Positions 8,576 to 17,415 of a DNA stretch of 64,000 nt are shown one piece after another. Origin of the DNA: an uncultured Pelagibacteraceae bacterium (GTDB taxonomy: Bacteria > Pseudomonadota > Alphaproteobacteria > Pelagibacterales > Pelagibacteraceae); assembly GCA_902629695.1 (NCBI GenBank), contig CACORY010000003.1, positions 16,730-80,729 of the forward strand, written 5' to 3'. The notes under the pieces were generated by a model, which was given only the letters and a program-made list of their open reading frames with translations, made no database searches and was not told the origin of the DNA. The translations under genes were made by a program, and so were the position numbers. Position 1 is the stretch's first letter. Each line of letters opens with the position of its first letter.

Positions 8576-9717
8576 TGAAAAAAATTGCTATTATTGGAGC
8601 TGGTATTTCAGGATTATTTATTGCGAATTTATTTAAAAAAAATTCAAATTATCAAATATCAATTTATGAAAAAAATAACTCAATTAATTTAGACGAGGGT
8701 TATGGAATTCAATTATCTGTAAATAGTGTGAAGCTTTTAAACAAAATTGGATTTTATAAATTTAAAGATGAGAAAAAATTCAATCCAGATAAAATAAATT
8801 TTTATTCTATAAAAAGCACAAAGAAAATATGTGACTTAGATATCTCTTATTTTAATTCAAAAGACTGCAAGTACACTACTTTGAAAAGATCTGATTTGAT
8901 AAATTTTTTAAATGAGGATGTAAAGGATTTGATAAAACATAGTCATAGCATTTCTCAGATTGAACATGAAAATCATAAAATTAAACTTACTTTTGAAAAT
9001 AGAGAAAATTCTGAATGTGATTACTTAATTATTTCTGATGGTGTTTTTTCAAATAGTAAAAATCTTATTTCAAAAAATCCAACTCGACCAAAATATAATA
9101 ACACTCTTGCTATTAGAGGAATGATACCAAATTCTCCTAAAATTGATTATAAAAATATTTCGTTGTTTTTAGGTCCTGATTTTCATCAAGTAATTTACCC
9201 AGTATCTCAAAATGGAGATTTAAATTTTATAGCGATAATGAGATATGAACTTACTTTAGAAAAACAAAAAAACTATTCTTTATTTAGTGAAAATTCTTTT
9301 ATTAAAAAAGTTTTAGAAAATGTTCCAAAAGAAAACAAAGCTTTTTTTGAAAACGTTAAAGAATTAAAGATATTTCCAGTATTTGTTAGTAGCGATTTTT
9401 TTGAAACTAAAAATGATAATATTAATCTTATAGGCGATGCTTTTTTTGCTTTTCAACCATCATTTGCCCAAGGGGCATCACAGTCTATAGAGAGTGCTTA
9501 TGAATTATTTAAGAGCATAGAAAATAATACAGAAGGTAATTATTTTAAAAGTAGAGTTTACAAAACTAAAATGGTGAATAATAGATCAAAATTCAATCAA
9601 TTTGCATTTCATTTATCAAGCCCTTTAACTACATTTTTTAGAAATATTTTTTTAAAAAGGTTAGTTAAAAATAAAAAGTTTTTAGAGAGTTATTTGGGAA
9701 AAATATATAACAATTAA
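8575..9717 (+). CDS. FAD-dependent monooxygenase (UbiH/salicylate hydroxylase-like)
   Basis: A 380-residue class A flavoprotein hydroxylase. It has the N-terminal Rossmann motif [15 protein letters not shown] with an acidic residue ending beta-2 (YEKN), a DG-type segment (ISDGVFS) near residue 160, and the FAD phosphate motif [23 protein letters not shown] near residue 285. Family members hydroxylate aromatic rings, including ubiquinone precursors. Nothing in the neighbours (mutY, ccrM) fixes the substrate. It is coupled to mutY by a TAATG junction and converges on ccrM with a 4-nt overlap. Confidence 0.8.
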   Translation: MKKIAIIGAGISGLFIANLFKKNSNYQISIYEKNNSINLDEGYGIQLSVNSVKLLNKIGFYKFKDEKKFNPDKINFYSIKSTKKICDLDISYFNSKDCKYTTLKRSDLINFLNEDVKDLIKHSHSISQIEHENHKIKLTFENRENSECDYLIISDGVFSNSKNLISKNPTRPKYNNTLAIRGMIPNSPKIDYKNISLFLGPDFHQVIYPVSQNGDLNFIAIMRYELTLEKQKNYSLFSENSFIKKVLENVPKENKAFFENVKELKIFPVFVSSDFFETKNDNINLIGDAFFAFQPSFAQGASQSIESAYELFKSIENNTEGNYFKSRVYKTKMVNNRSKFNQFAFHLSSPLTTFFRNIFLKRLVKNKKFLESYLGKIYNN

Positions 9718-10784
9718 TTATTAGAAATTAATCTCTGTCTTAAATGATCAATGGGAACTGACCGACCATCTAAATTAAAGTGCCAAAAAGTCCATCCATT
9801 ACAGCTTTCAGCTCCAAGTATTGTAGCAGCAACTTTGTGAATTGAGCCTTCGGCTTGAGCGTGTTTAATACTGCCATCAGCCATGATTTTTGCATTAATT
9901 TTCTTTTTATTATCAAAAATGGTAGTACCTGGTTTAATTATTCCTAATTCAACTAATGAGCCAAAAGGTATTCTTGGTTTTGATCTGCCATTTTGCAGGG
10001 TATCTAAATAATCATCTTCAATAGGTTTAGTTACTCTTAATCTTTGTTCAGCAGCTTTAAAATAGGTCTTTTCTTTTTCAATTCCGTAGTAATTTCTACC
10101 TAGTTTTTTAGCTACCGTCGCTGTAGTTCCAGATCCTAAAAACGGATCTAAAACTAAATCATTTTTATTCGAAGTAGCCAATAAAATTCTGTGAAGTAGG
10201 GCCTGTGGTTTTTGTGTAGAATGTACTTTTTTACCATTCTTTTTCAGTCTCTCAGAGCCATTACAGATCGGTAATTCCCAATTAGACCTCATTTGAAGAT
10301 CATCATTCAAACACTTTAAGGATTGGTAGTTAAAAGTATATTTTGATTTTTCAGATTTTGATGCCCAAATTAAAGTTTCATGAGCATTTGTAAAACGTGT
10401 CCCTCTAAAATTTGGCATAGGATTTTTTTTGTTCCAAATAACATCATTTAAAATCCAAAATCCTAAATTTTGTATAGCTGTTCCAACTCTAAATATATTG
10501 TGGTAACTCCCTATTACCCAAATTGCTCCATTTTTTTTTAAAATTCTTTTACATTCAGTTAGCCAAGAGTAAGTAAATTCATCATATTTTTTAAAATTTT
10601 CAAATTGATCCCATTTATCATTTACCGCACTAACTTTAGATCTGTCAGGTCTTGTAAGCTCACTTTTAAGTTGTAGATTGTAAGGAGGGTCTGCAAAAAT
10701 TAGATCAAAAGTTTCATCAGGAATTTTTTTTAATTCTTTTAAACTATCTCCATTAATTAATTTATTTTTTAAATCTAAATTCAT
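9714..10784 (-). CDS. ccrM: CcrM-type adenine DNA methyltransferase (GANTC)
   Basis: Cell-cycle-regulated N6-adenine methyltransferase, 356 aa. Catalytic motif IV DPPYNL is at residues 32-37 and the SAM-binding motif DPFLGSGTT is near residue 215, the order of beta-class enzymes. A C-terminal domain (from about residue 260) with [24 protein letters not shown] and NGWTFWHF is the CcrM-specific RAMA-like DNA-recognition domain. No cognate restriction enzyme is adjacent, consistent with an orphan regulatory methylase. A good promoter containing two GANTC sites lies just upstream, suggesting methylation-sensitive expression. Confidence 0.93.
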   Translation of the reverse strand: MNLDLKNKLINGDSLKELKKIPDETFDLIFADPPYNLQLKSELTRPDRSKVSAVNDKWDQFENFKKYDEFTYSWLTECKRILKKNGAIWVIGSYHNIFRVGTAIQNLGFWILNDVIWNKKNPMPNFRGTRFTNAHETLIWASKSEKSKYTFNYQSLKCLNDDLQMRSNWELPICNGSERLKKNGKKVHSTQKPQALLHRILLATSNKNDLVLDPFLGSGTTATVAKKLGRNYYGIEKEKTYFKAAEQRLRVTKPIEDDYLDTLQNGRSKPRIPFGSLVELGIIKPGTTIFDNKKKINAKIMADGSIKHAQAEGSIHKVAATILGAESCNGWTFWHFNLDGRSVPIDHLRQRLISNN

Positions 10785-10797
10785 TTTTTAAAAATAA

Positions 10798-10826
10798 ATT
10801 AGACTCTAAAAAGATTCTTGGGTCAA
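10798..10826 (-). promoter_or_regulatory. ccrM promoter with two GANTC sites
   Basis: On the minus strand there is TTGACC (10826-10821), a 17-nt spacer and TCTAAT (10803-10798), each 5/6 to sigma-70 consensus. Two GANTC sites lie inside it: GAATC at 10817-10813 in the spacer and GAGTC at 10806-10802 overlapping the -10. The expected transcription start is only a few bases before the ATG at 10784, so the mRNA would be nearly leaderless. Control of ccrM by GANTC sites in its own promoter is established for Caulobacter; here it is inferred. Confidence 0.6.
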
Positions 10827-10887
10827 CCTACGATTGAATTATTTGAATTAAATTTGTGTAAAATTTTTTTGGGATTACCATATATTG

Positions 10888-10904
10888 TGTTTCTACGTGA
10901 AACC
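10888..10904. repeat. Near-palindrome resembling parS with one extra base
   Basis: Immediately after the rnhB stop codon the minus strand reads GTTTCACGTAGAAAC, an inverted repeat GTTTC/GAAAC around ACGTA. It equals the core of the conserved parS site GTTTCACGTGAAAC plus one inserted base. It could also be a small 3' hairpin of rnhB, though no T-run follows. Function unknown. Confidence 0.35.
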
Positions 10905-11464
10905 TATCTTATTTTATTAAAAGGTGAAAAAGTTTTCCTATGATGAGATGTTACACCTAGTGTTTTAATAGCTTTTAAATGTTGTTTTGTCCCATACCCA
11001 TGATTCTTATCCCAGCAATAACCTTTAAATTTTTTTCCTAAATTAGTTATCATTTTATCACGTGTAACTTTTGCAATAATTGATGCAGCAGAGATCGATG
11101 GTATTTTTTGGTCACCTTTAACTACTGAATTTAATTTATAATTTTTGATTTTTGGCAATTTGTTTCCATCAATCAGCACCAAAGAGGGTTTTTTTCGTAA
11201 TTTAATAATAGCTCTTGTCATTGCAAGTAAGCTTGCATGCAAAATATTTTTTTTTTCAATTTCTTTAACGGTCGCTTTTCCTATGGCCCATACAGAGTTT
11301 TTTTTTATATATTTTGCTAAAATTTCTCTTTTTGTTTTTGTTAATTTTTTTGAGTCTTTTAATAATTTTTTATTTATAGAGTTATTTAATATTACTGCTG
11401 CAGCATATACAGGGCCTATTAAGCTTCCTCTGCCCACTTCATCTACACCTGCAATTACTTCCAT
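10904..11464 (-). CDS. rnhB: Ribonuclease HII
   Basis: Removes ribonucleotides and RNA primers from DNA. The 186-residue protein begins at ATG 11464; the track adds an upstream TTG codon. The N-terminus GVDEVGRGSLIGPVYAAAVIL carries the DE catalytic pair and the GR(G/K) motif that senses the DNA-RNA junction. Later acidic residues occur in VLIDGNKLP and near SIIAKVTRDKM. Length is standard. The start overlaps the UDG gene stop by one base (TGATG), so the two repair genes are probably cotranscribed. Confidence 0.94.
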   Translation of the reverse strand: MEVIAGVDEVGRGSLIGPVYAAAVILNNSINKKLLKDSKKLTKTKREILAKYIKKNSVWAIGKATVKEIEKKNILHASLLAMTRAIIKLRKKPSLVLIDGNKLPKIKNYKLNSVVKGDQKIPSISAASIIAKVTRDKMITNLGKKFKGYCWDKNHGYGTKQHLKAIKTLGVTSHHRKTFSPFNKIR

Positions 11465-12183
11465 CAAATATTTATATTTAAATCTTGAATTTTTTTTTTA
11501 ATTTTTTTTAAATCTTCCCATGAATATTTCTTATTTTCGGGAAATCTGATTAAATAAGAGGGACTAAAAGTTATTATAATTGGAATATTAACATTATTAG
11601 AGATTAGTTCTCTCCATTTTCCTCTTTCATCTGAGATTTTATTATTCATTCCGGTTACAGTCTCCATAGCAGTGCTTCCCATCAGCACTAAAATTTTTGG
11701 ATTTATAATAGAAATATGTTCTTTTAAAAATTTTGAGTACCGCTTTATATCTTGAGTAGATGGTTTTTTGTCTTCAGGAATACGAAAGTTTATAGAGTAA
11801 GTGAGATATATTTTTTCTATTTTTATATTAATTGCGATTAACATTTTTTTTAAAAGTTCTCCCGCATCTCCCTGAAAAGCAAATCCAGTTTCATCCTCTT
11901 TTTCTCCAGGAGCCTCGCCAATTAACATAATTGGACTATTAATGTCGCCATGACCAAAAATAAGATTTTTTGAATTCTTTCTTAAATTACAATTTTCAAT
12001 TGAATTTATTTTTTTTTTAAGTTCAGAAAGTTTTTTGGTTTTATCGTCTTCAATATTTCCTGTGTTATTTTCATCAGATTTGAACCTATTTATTGTATTT
12101 TTATAAAAAGAAAAATTAGGCTCAAAGCTATTTATTAACTCCTGCTCATAATTAGCATTTTGATTTAGAAGTTTTTTCATCAT
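11464..12183 (-). CDS. Uracil-DNA glycosylase family 4-like protein, altered motifs
   Basis: A 239-residue member of the UDG superfamily, closest to family 4. Motif 1 GEAPGEKED is at residues 89-97 with the downstream G.AFQGDAGELL. The second motif, normally His-Pro-Ser/Ala, reads FSPSYLIR (Ser207 in place of His). There is one cysteine in the whole protein (Cys65), so it cannot bind the [4Fe-4S] cluster of classical family 4 enzymes; the usual C in the central region is Tyr149. The N-terminal 60 residues are charged and variable. Activity on uracil is likely but uncertain. Only 12 nt separate it from the divergent TPR gene. Confidence 0.8.
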   Translation of the reverse strand: MMKKLLNQNANYEQELINSFEPNFSFYKNTINRFKSDENNTGNIEDDKTKKLSELKKKINSIENCNLRKNSKNLIFGHGDINSPIMLIGEAPGEKEDETGFAFQGDAGELLKKMLIAINIKIEKIYLTYSINFRIPEDKKPSTQDIKRYSKFLKEHISIINPKILVLMGSTAMETVTGMNNKISDERGKWRELISNNVNIPIIITFSPSYLIRFPENKKYSWEDLKKIKKKIQDLNINI

Positions 12184-12195
12184 AAATTATACTTA

Positions 12196-13872
12196 ATGAT
12201 TTTTAAAAATATAAAATTTATTTTAATTTTATTATTATTTTACCAAAATCCCTTGTATTCTAAAAGCAGAAGTTCTGAAAATTTTGATGCTAAAAATTTA
12301 TCGAATTATTTTTCTGGTATTATAGCTTTAGAGAATAAAAATAATTCTTATGCTTTAAGTTTCTTTGACTCCTCAAAAAGCCTAATAAACAAGCACGATC
12401 CTTTTATTGAAAAATATGTAACATCTTTAGTTTTAGAAAATAAAGTTTCAAGAGCAGTAAATATATTAAAAAGAAATATTGAAAAAGATAATTCAAAATA
12501 TTTTGAGGCTTATTTAATATTGATTTTAGAGAGTATTAAAAACAAAAATTTCGAATTAGCTGATAAATATTTAGATGAAGCCTTTAATGTTTCTGAACAA
12601 AGAGGTTTAGAACTAGCGATTTTAGAAAGTTTTAAAGATTATGTTTATGTATTTAGAAATAAAACAATTAATCAAGACAATAAAAATTTTGGAAACCTTT
12701 CATTAATTAATCAAATGTTTCAAAGATGTTATTTAGATGATCCTAGAACAGATAATTTTTTCTTTAACATAATAAATAACAATGAAGCTGATTACTCTAG
12801 ATATAATTTTTTTTATATGAGCTATCTAATCGAAAATAATAGAATTGAAGATTTAAATAAACTAGTAAATGAAATTGGATATATCAATTCTAGCTTACTT
12901 CTTTCACAAGCTAAAAGTTGGATTGAAAATAAAAATCAAAAAAAAATAAATCAAGTTTTTTCTTGTAAAAATTATAATCATATTATTGGTGAGTTTTTAT
13001 TTTTGATATCGAGCCTTTACTCTTCTCAAGATAATTTTGAAAAATCAAATTTTTTTATAAATCTATCACTTTATTTGAACCCAAAATTTATTTATAATTT
13101 TTCTCTTATTTCAGAAAATTACTATTCAATTAAAGATTATAAAAAAACAAAAAAAATTTTAAGGAATTTTAAAAAGGACGATGAGTTTTATTATTGGTAC
13201 AGGATAAAAAAAGAAGCTCAAATAATTTCAAAAGAAAAAAATGACGATGAGTCAGTTAAATTTATTGAAACTAAATTTTATCAATTAGATAAATCTAATG
13301 TAAAATTTCTATATGATCTAGCTAATTATTACAGAAGTTCTAAAAGATATAAGGAGGCAATTCCTGTTTACACAAAAATTTTAAATGAGTTTGATAATAA
13401 TGACGAGATGAAATCCGATCTGTTATATAGGCGAGGAAGCAGCTATGAAAGAATTAAAAATTTCGATAAAGCAGATGATGATTTGTTAAATTCACTGAAA
13501 ATATATCCTGATGATGCTTATGTATTAAATTATTTAGCCTATTCTTGGTTGGAAAGAGAATACAAGATAAATGAAGCAATTAAGATGCTAGAAATTGCTT
13601 ATGAAGCTGAAAGTGATGATCCATATATAATAGACTCGATTGGCTGGGCCTATTATCTGATTAATGATTTTTCAAAAGCGGAAGAATTCTTGATTAGAGC
13701 TGTTGAATTAATGCCAGATGACCCAATTGTAAATGACCATTATGGTGATGTTCTTTGGAAACTTGATAGAAAAATTCAAGCTAGATATTTTTGGTCTAAT
13801 GTCCTTTTAATGAATGATGTAGAAGATGAAATAATAAATAAAATTAATTCAAAGCTGATTCAAGGCTTATAG
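12196..13872 (+). CDS. Secreted/periplasmic TPR-repeat protein
   Basis: A 558-residue protein with a signal peptide (MIFKNIKFILILLLFYQNPLYSK) and many helical repeats. The clearest TPR units are in the C-terminal 200 residues (YKEAIPVYTKIL, FDKADDDLLNSLKIYPDD, INEAIKMLEIAYEAESDDPYI, FSKAEEFLIRAVELMPDDP). A TPR protein directly before ispE is common in alphaproteobacteria. No catalytic domain is visible; it probably scaffolds protein contacts in the periplasm or outer membrane. The gene precedes ispE by 13 nt and is likely in one operon with it. Confidence 0.8.
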   Translation: MIFKNIKFILILLLFYQNPLYSKSRSSENFDAKNLSNYFSGIIALENKNNSYALSFFDSSKSLINKHDPFIEKYVTSLVLENKVSRAVNILKRNIEKDNSKYFEAYLILILESIKNKNFELADKYLDEAFNVSEQRGLELAILESFKDYVYVFRNKTINQDNKNFGNLSLINQMFQRCYLDDPRTDNFFFNIINNNEADYSRYNFFYMSYLIENNRIEDLNKLVNEIGYINSSLLLSQAKSWIENKNQKKINQVFSCKNYNHIIGEFLFLISSLYSSQDNFEKSNFFINLSLYLNPKFIYNFSLISENYYSIKDYKKTKKILRNFKKDDEFYYWYRIKKEAQIISKEKNDDESVKFIETKFYQLDKSNVKFLYDLANYYRSSKRYKEAIPVYTKILNEFDNNDEMKSDLLYRRGSSYERIKNFDKADDDLLNSLKIYPDDAYVLNYLAYSWLEREYKINEAIKMLEIAYEAESDDPYIIDSIGWAYYLINDFSKAEEFLIRAVELMPDDPIVNDHYGDVLWKLDRKIQARYFWSNVLLMNDVEDEIINKINSKLIQGL

Positions 13873-13885
13873 AGTTTTAAATAAA

Positions 13886-14731
13886 ATGGCCACTTATAAG
13901 ATAAAATCATATGCAAAAATTAATCTAGCTTTAAATATTGTTGGAAAAACCTCATCATTACACAAAATTGAAACAATCGTGGCATTTATTGACTTATTTG
14001 ATGATATCTTAATTGAGAAAATAAAGTCAAAAAAAAATAAAATTGAATTTGTTGGTAAATTTTCAAAAAAAATTACTAAGAATAATACAGTATCAAAATT
14101 ATTGAATATTCTAGAAAAAAAAAAATTGTTAAAAGGCAAGAAATTCAAAATAAGAATTTTAAAAAAAATTCCAGTTCAAGCAGGTTTGGGTGGTGGATCT
14201 ATGAACGCCGCAAGTATATTAAGATATTTTATAAAAAAAAAGATTATAAAAATTAGTAAAGAGGAATTAAGAAAAATTTGTAATTTAATTGGCTCAGATG
14301 TGATCTTAGGGCTTGATCCAAAATTTACTATTTTGAATACAAGACATAAAATAATAAGATATATGAATATCAAAAAAATTTATACTTTATTGATTAAACC
14401 TAAGTTTGGATGTTCTACTAAGGCTATATATTCAAAAGTTAAAAAATTTAGTAGACCTAAATTTTTGTGTCCTTCAAGAAAAATGTTTGATTTAGATTTT
14501 TTAAATCAAATGAATAATTCTTTAGAGCATGTGGCCTTTTTGCAATATCCAAAACTTAGACAATTAAAATTTTCAATAGAAAAACTAACAAGCCCAATAT
14601 TTGTTAGGATGACGGGTTCAGGATCAACTTTGGTCGCATATTTTACTTCAAAAAAAGTATGTGAGAATGCAAAAAAAAATTTTTATAAAAAATACAAAAA
14701 TTACTGGTGTATAGCTTCAAAAACTATATAA
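13886..14731 (+). CDS. ispE: 4-diphosphocytidyl-2-C-methyl-D-erythritol kinase
   Basis: GHMP-family kinase of the non-mevalonate isoprenoid pathway (281 aa), phosphorylating CDP-methylerythritol. N-terminal KSYAKINLALNIVGK is the family start motif, PVQAGLGGGSMNAAS near residue 95 is the ATP-binding glycine loop, and VRMTGSGSTLVAYF near the C-terminus is GHMP motif 3. Isoprenoids made here feed ubiquinone, undecaprenyl-P and the carotenoid pathway at the left end of the window. The gene is followed at 33 nt by tRNA-Gln. Confidence 0.92.
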   Translation: MATYKIKSYAKINLALNIVGKTSSLHKIETIVAFIDLFDDILIEKIKSKKNKIEFVGKFSKKITKNNTVSKLLNILEKKKLLKGKKFKIRILKKIPVQAGLGGGSMNAASILRYFIKKKIIKISKEELRKICNLIGSDVILGLDPKFTILNTRHKIIRYMNIKKIYTLLIKPKFGCSTKAIYSKVKKFSRPKFLCPSRKMFDLDFLNQMNNSLEHVAFLQYPKLRQLKFSIEKLTSPIFVRMTGSGSTLVAYFTSKKVCENAKKNFYKKYKNYWCIASKTI

Positions 14732-14763
14732 GGTTGGATTTTTGTGGTATACAAAATTTTTAT

Positions 14764-14837
14764 TGGGGCGTAGCCAAGCGGTAAGGCACGGGTTTTTGGT
14801 ACCTGCATCCTAGGTTCGAATCCTAGCGCCCCAGCCA
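14764..14837 (+). tRNA. tRNA-Gln (anticodon TTG)
   Basis: A complete cloverleaf with encoded CCA: acceptor TGGGGCG/CGCCCCA, D-stem GCC/GGC, anticodon stem CGGGT/ACCTG with loop TTTTGGT (anticodon TTG), T-stem CTAGG/CCTAG with canonical loop TTCGAAT, discriminator G. The U1-A72 terminal pair fits bacterial tRNA-Gln. The gene for the CCA-adding enzyme starts 3 nt downstream. Confidence 0.95.
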
Positions 14838-14840
14838 ATT

Positions 14841-16112
14841 ATGAATAGTATTTTAGATATAATTTTTCTTAGAAGAAATAATTTCAAAAATATTACTGCA
14901 AGTATTAAAGATCTTTCGACTCATAAAAAAGTAGATCAGATTTTTAAAGCAATCAAACTAAACTCTACTACTGGTGAAATTCGGTACGTTGGTGGTTGTA
15001 TTAGAAAGATTTTGAATAATGAAGTTGTAGATGATATTGATTTAGCAACAAATTTAGAACCTCAGGAAGTATGTGAAATTTTAAAAAATAATAATATTAA
15101 ATTCTATGAGAGTGGTATTGAACATGGAACAATAACCGCGATGATAGATAATTTTAAATTTGAGATAACTACTTTAAGAGAGGATGTAGAAACAGATGGA
15201 AGACATGCTAAAATAAAATTTTCCAAAGATTGGAAAAAGGATGCTTCTAGAAGAGATTTTACAATTAATTCAATTTACTCTGATGATGCTGGTAATTTAT
15301 TTGATCCATTTAATGGAAAAAAAGATCTTGAAAATGGCTATATCAAATTTATTGGAGAACCAGATAAAAGAATAAAGGAAGATTATCTTAGGATTTTAAG
15401 ATATTTACGATTTTATTCAAACTATTCCAAACACCATCACGATACAGATGTTATTAAAAAAATAAAAATTAATATAGGTGGTATTTCAAAACTATCAAAA
15501 GAGAGACTATTTGATGAATTAAAGAAAATCACAAATATAAAAACATTAGAAAAATTATCAAAAGACAAAACCAGCTCTGAAATATTCTTAATGATTTTTC
15601 CAGAAATTAAAAATTTAGATTTTTTTTCAAAGCTGAAACCACACTCTTTTAATTTGACTAGGGAATTTGATTTTATTTTTCTATTAACGTTAATGATATT
15701 AGATAATAGTGATAATGTAGATTATTTTTTATATAAGTTTAATATTTCAAATAAGGATAAAAAAAGGATAAAATTATTGGATAATTTTTATAGAGAAAAT
15801 TCTTCTAAAAAAATTACGTTGAATGATTTAAATAAGATTTTTTACTTTAGTGGAAAACAAGCAGTAATTGATATTCTAAATTATAAAATTTTTAAATCAA
15901 AAAAATTAGATCTAAAGTTAAAAGAATTTAAAGACCATTTTATTAATAAGATTATACCAATAATGCCTATTAAGGCGGATCTATTAATGTCTAAATATAA
16001 AATATCGAAGGGTAAGATTTTAGGTGATAAAATAAAAAGTATTGAGGAAAAATGGGTTGAAAATAATTTTAATATTTCTGATCAAGAAGTTGAAAATATT
16101 TTAAAAAATTAA
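14841..16112 (+). CDS. cca: CCA tRNA nucleotidyltransferase / poly(A) polymerase family
   Basis: Class II nucleotidyltransferase of 423 aa that repairs or adds 3'-CCA on tRNAs. It has the G-G-(X)-R start (YVGGCIRKIL), catalytic carboxylates in VDDIDLATNL, the ITTLRED strand, the RRDFTINSIYSD motif and the ERLFDELKKI helix. The alphaproteobacterial C-terminal helical region follows. It starts just after tRNA-Gln and may share its transcript, requiring RNase processing. It overlaps the convergent greA end by 4 nt. Confidence 0.9.
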   Translation: MNSILDIIFLRRNNFKNITASIKDLSTHKKVDQIFKAIKLNSTTGEIRYVGGCIRKILNNEVVDDIDLATNLEPQEVCEILKNNNIKFYESGIEHGTITAMIDNFKFEITTLREDVETDGRHAKIKFSKDWKKDASRRDFTINSIYSDDAGNLFDPFNGKKDLENGYIKFIGEPDKRIKEDYLRILRYLRFYSNYSKHHHDTDVIKKIKINIGGISKLSKERLFDELKKITNIKTLEKLSKDKTSSEIFLMIFPEIKNLDFFSKLKPHSFNLTREFDFIFLLTLMILDNSDNVDYFLYKFNISNKDKKRIKLLDNFYRENSSKKITLNDLNKIFYFSGKQAVIDILNYKIFKSKKLDLKLKEFKDHFINKIIPIMPIKADLLMSKYKISKGKILGDKIKSIEEKWVENNFNISDQEVENILKN

Positions 16113-16585
16113 ATATATTTTACATCTTTAATTTCAAAATTCTTTATTCCTGCTGGTGTGGAAATTTCAACTAAATCATTTTTATTTTTTCCAATTAATC
16201 CTTTTCCGATTGGTGATTTAAAGTAAATAAGTTTTTCTTTTAAGTTGGCCTCATCTTTTCCAACAATTTTATAATTTATGTTTTCACCACTGTCTAAGTT
16301 TTCTAAAAAAACTGTTGAACCAAAAATTACTTTTCCATCATTCTTTAATTTTGTTACATCAATAACATTAGCTCTTGCAATGATATCATTAATTTCTGTA
16401 ATCCTTCCCTCATTATGAGACTGTTCTTCTTTAGCAGCATGATATTCAGCGTTCTCTTTTAAATCTCCATGAGATCTTGCCTCTGAAATAGCGGCAACTA
16501 TTTTTGGTCTTTTCTTTTCTTTTAAAAAAATTAATTCTTCCTTAAGTTTATTTAACCCATTAAGAGTTATTGGCTCTTTGTCCAT
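16109..16585 (-). CDS. greA: Transcription elongation factor GreA
   Basis: A 158-residue factor that rescues backtracked RNA polymerase by stimulating transcript cleavage. The N-terminal coiled coil includes ISEARSHGDLKENAEYHAAKEEQ, with the acidic tip DLKENAEY that enters the secondary channel. The C-terminal FKBP-like domain has SPIGKGLIGKNKND. Length is standard. It is 1 nt downstream of hemF on the same strand. Confidence 0.95.
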   Translation of the reverse strand: MDKEPITLNGLNKLKEELIFLKEKKRPKIVAAISEARSHGDLKENAEYHAAKEEQSHNEGRITEINDIIARANVIDVTKLKNDGKVIFGSTVFLENLDSGENINYKIVGKDEANLKEKLIYFKSPIGKGLIGKNKNDLVEISTPAGIKNFEIKDVKYI

Positions 16586-16586
16586 A

Positions 16587-17414
16587 TTATTTCCATTTCG
16601 CTAATGGAGGAAGTGACATCAAAATACCTTCTGTATTCCCACCAGTTTGTAATCCAAATTTTGTGCCTCTATCATAAAGTAAATTAAATTCTGTATATCT
16701 ACCTCTTTTAAAATATTGTTCTTCTTTATCTTTAGCTGTCCATTTTTTTTTGATTTTATTTATTATGATCTTATTAAAAATTAATTGAAATGTAACCCCT
16801 ACATCTCTTACAAATTTAAAATCATTTTCAAAGTTATCATCTTTGTAGTCAAAAAAAATTCCACCTATTCCCCTAGGCTCTTTTCGGTGTGGTAAGTAAA
16901 AATATTCATCACACCATTTTTTATACTTTCTATAATAATTTTTATTATGACGATTACACATATTTTTTAAAATTTTGTGAAATTTAATCTTTTCAATTTT
17001 GTCGAATTTTGACGGCGTGACATCCATTCCTCCTCCAAACCAATCTTTCGTAGTACAGATATATCTGGTGTTAAAATGCATAGCTGGTATTAATGGATTT
17101 TGCATATGCATTACTACGGAAATACCAGATGCCCAAAATCTGGGGTCTTTTTTCGCTCCAGGAATACTATTTTGAAATTCTTTAGGAAATTTTCCGTAAA
17201 CTTTTGAAAAATTTACTCCAACTTTATCAAAAATTTTTCCATTTTGTAAGATTCTATACTCACCTCCACCTTCATCTTTAGAAATATTTTTTTTCCAAGA
17301 TGTTGATTTAAATTGAACTCGGTTATTTTCAAGTTTTTTAATATCTTCACAAAATGAGTCTTGTAAAGACTTAAACCAGTTGCTTGCTAAATTTTTTCTT
17401 GTATCAAAATCCAT
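16587..17414 (-). CDS. hemF: Oxygen-dependent coproporphyrinogen III oxidase
   Basis: Converts coproporphyrinogen III to protoporphyrinogen IX in heme synthesis using O2 (275 aa). Conserved segments include GGGEYRIL, SVVMHMQNPLIPAMHFNTRYI, FGGGMDVTP, HRKEPRGIGGIFFDY, and the C-terminal YTEFNLLYDRGTKFGLQTGG. Heme supply fits its position beside the cytochrome bc1 genes. It lies between trmL and greA with 1-nt gaps on both sides. Confidence 0.95.
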   Translation of the reverse strand: MDFDTRKNLASNWFKSLQDSFCEDIKKLENNRVQFKSTSWKKNISKDEGGGEYRILQNGKIFDKVGVNFSKVYGKFPKEFQNSIPGAKKDPRFWASGISVVMHMQNPLIPAMHFNTRYICTTKDWFGGGMDVTPSKFDKIEKIKFHKILKNMCNRHNKNYYRKYKKWCDEYFYLPHRKEPRGIGGIFFDYKDDNFENDFKFVRDVGVTFQLIFNKIIINKIKKKWTAKDKEEQYFKRGRYTEFNLLYDRGTKFGLQTGGNTEGILMSLPPLAKWK

Positions 17415-17415
17415 T

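Noticed and set aside
9714-10784. ccrM as part of a restriction-modification system
   Set aside because: No endonuclease gene is adjacent and the C-terminal recognition domain is that of orphan CcrM.
11056-11075. CACGTG with partial parS flanks inside rnhB
   Set aside because: It is coding sequence for the conserved VTRD region; the flanks mismatch parS at several positions, and a hexamer match is expected by chance a few times.
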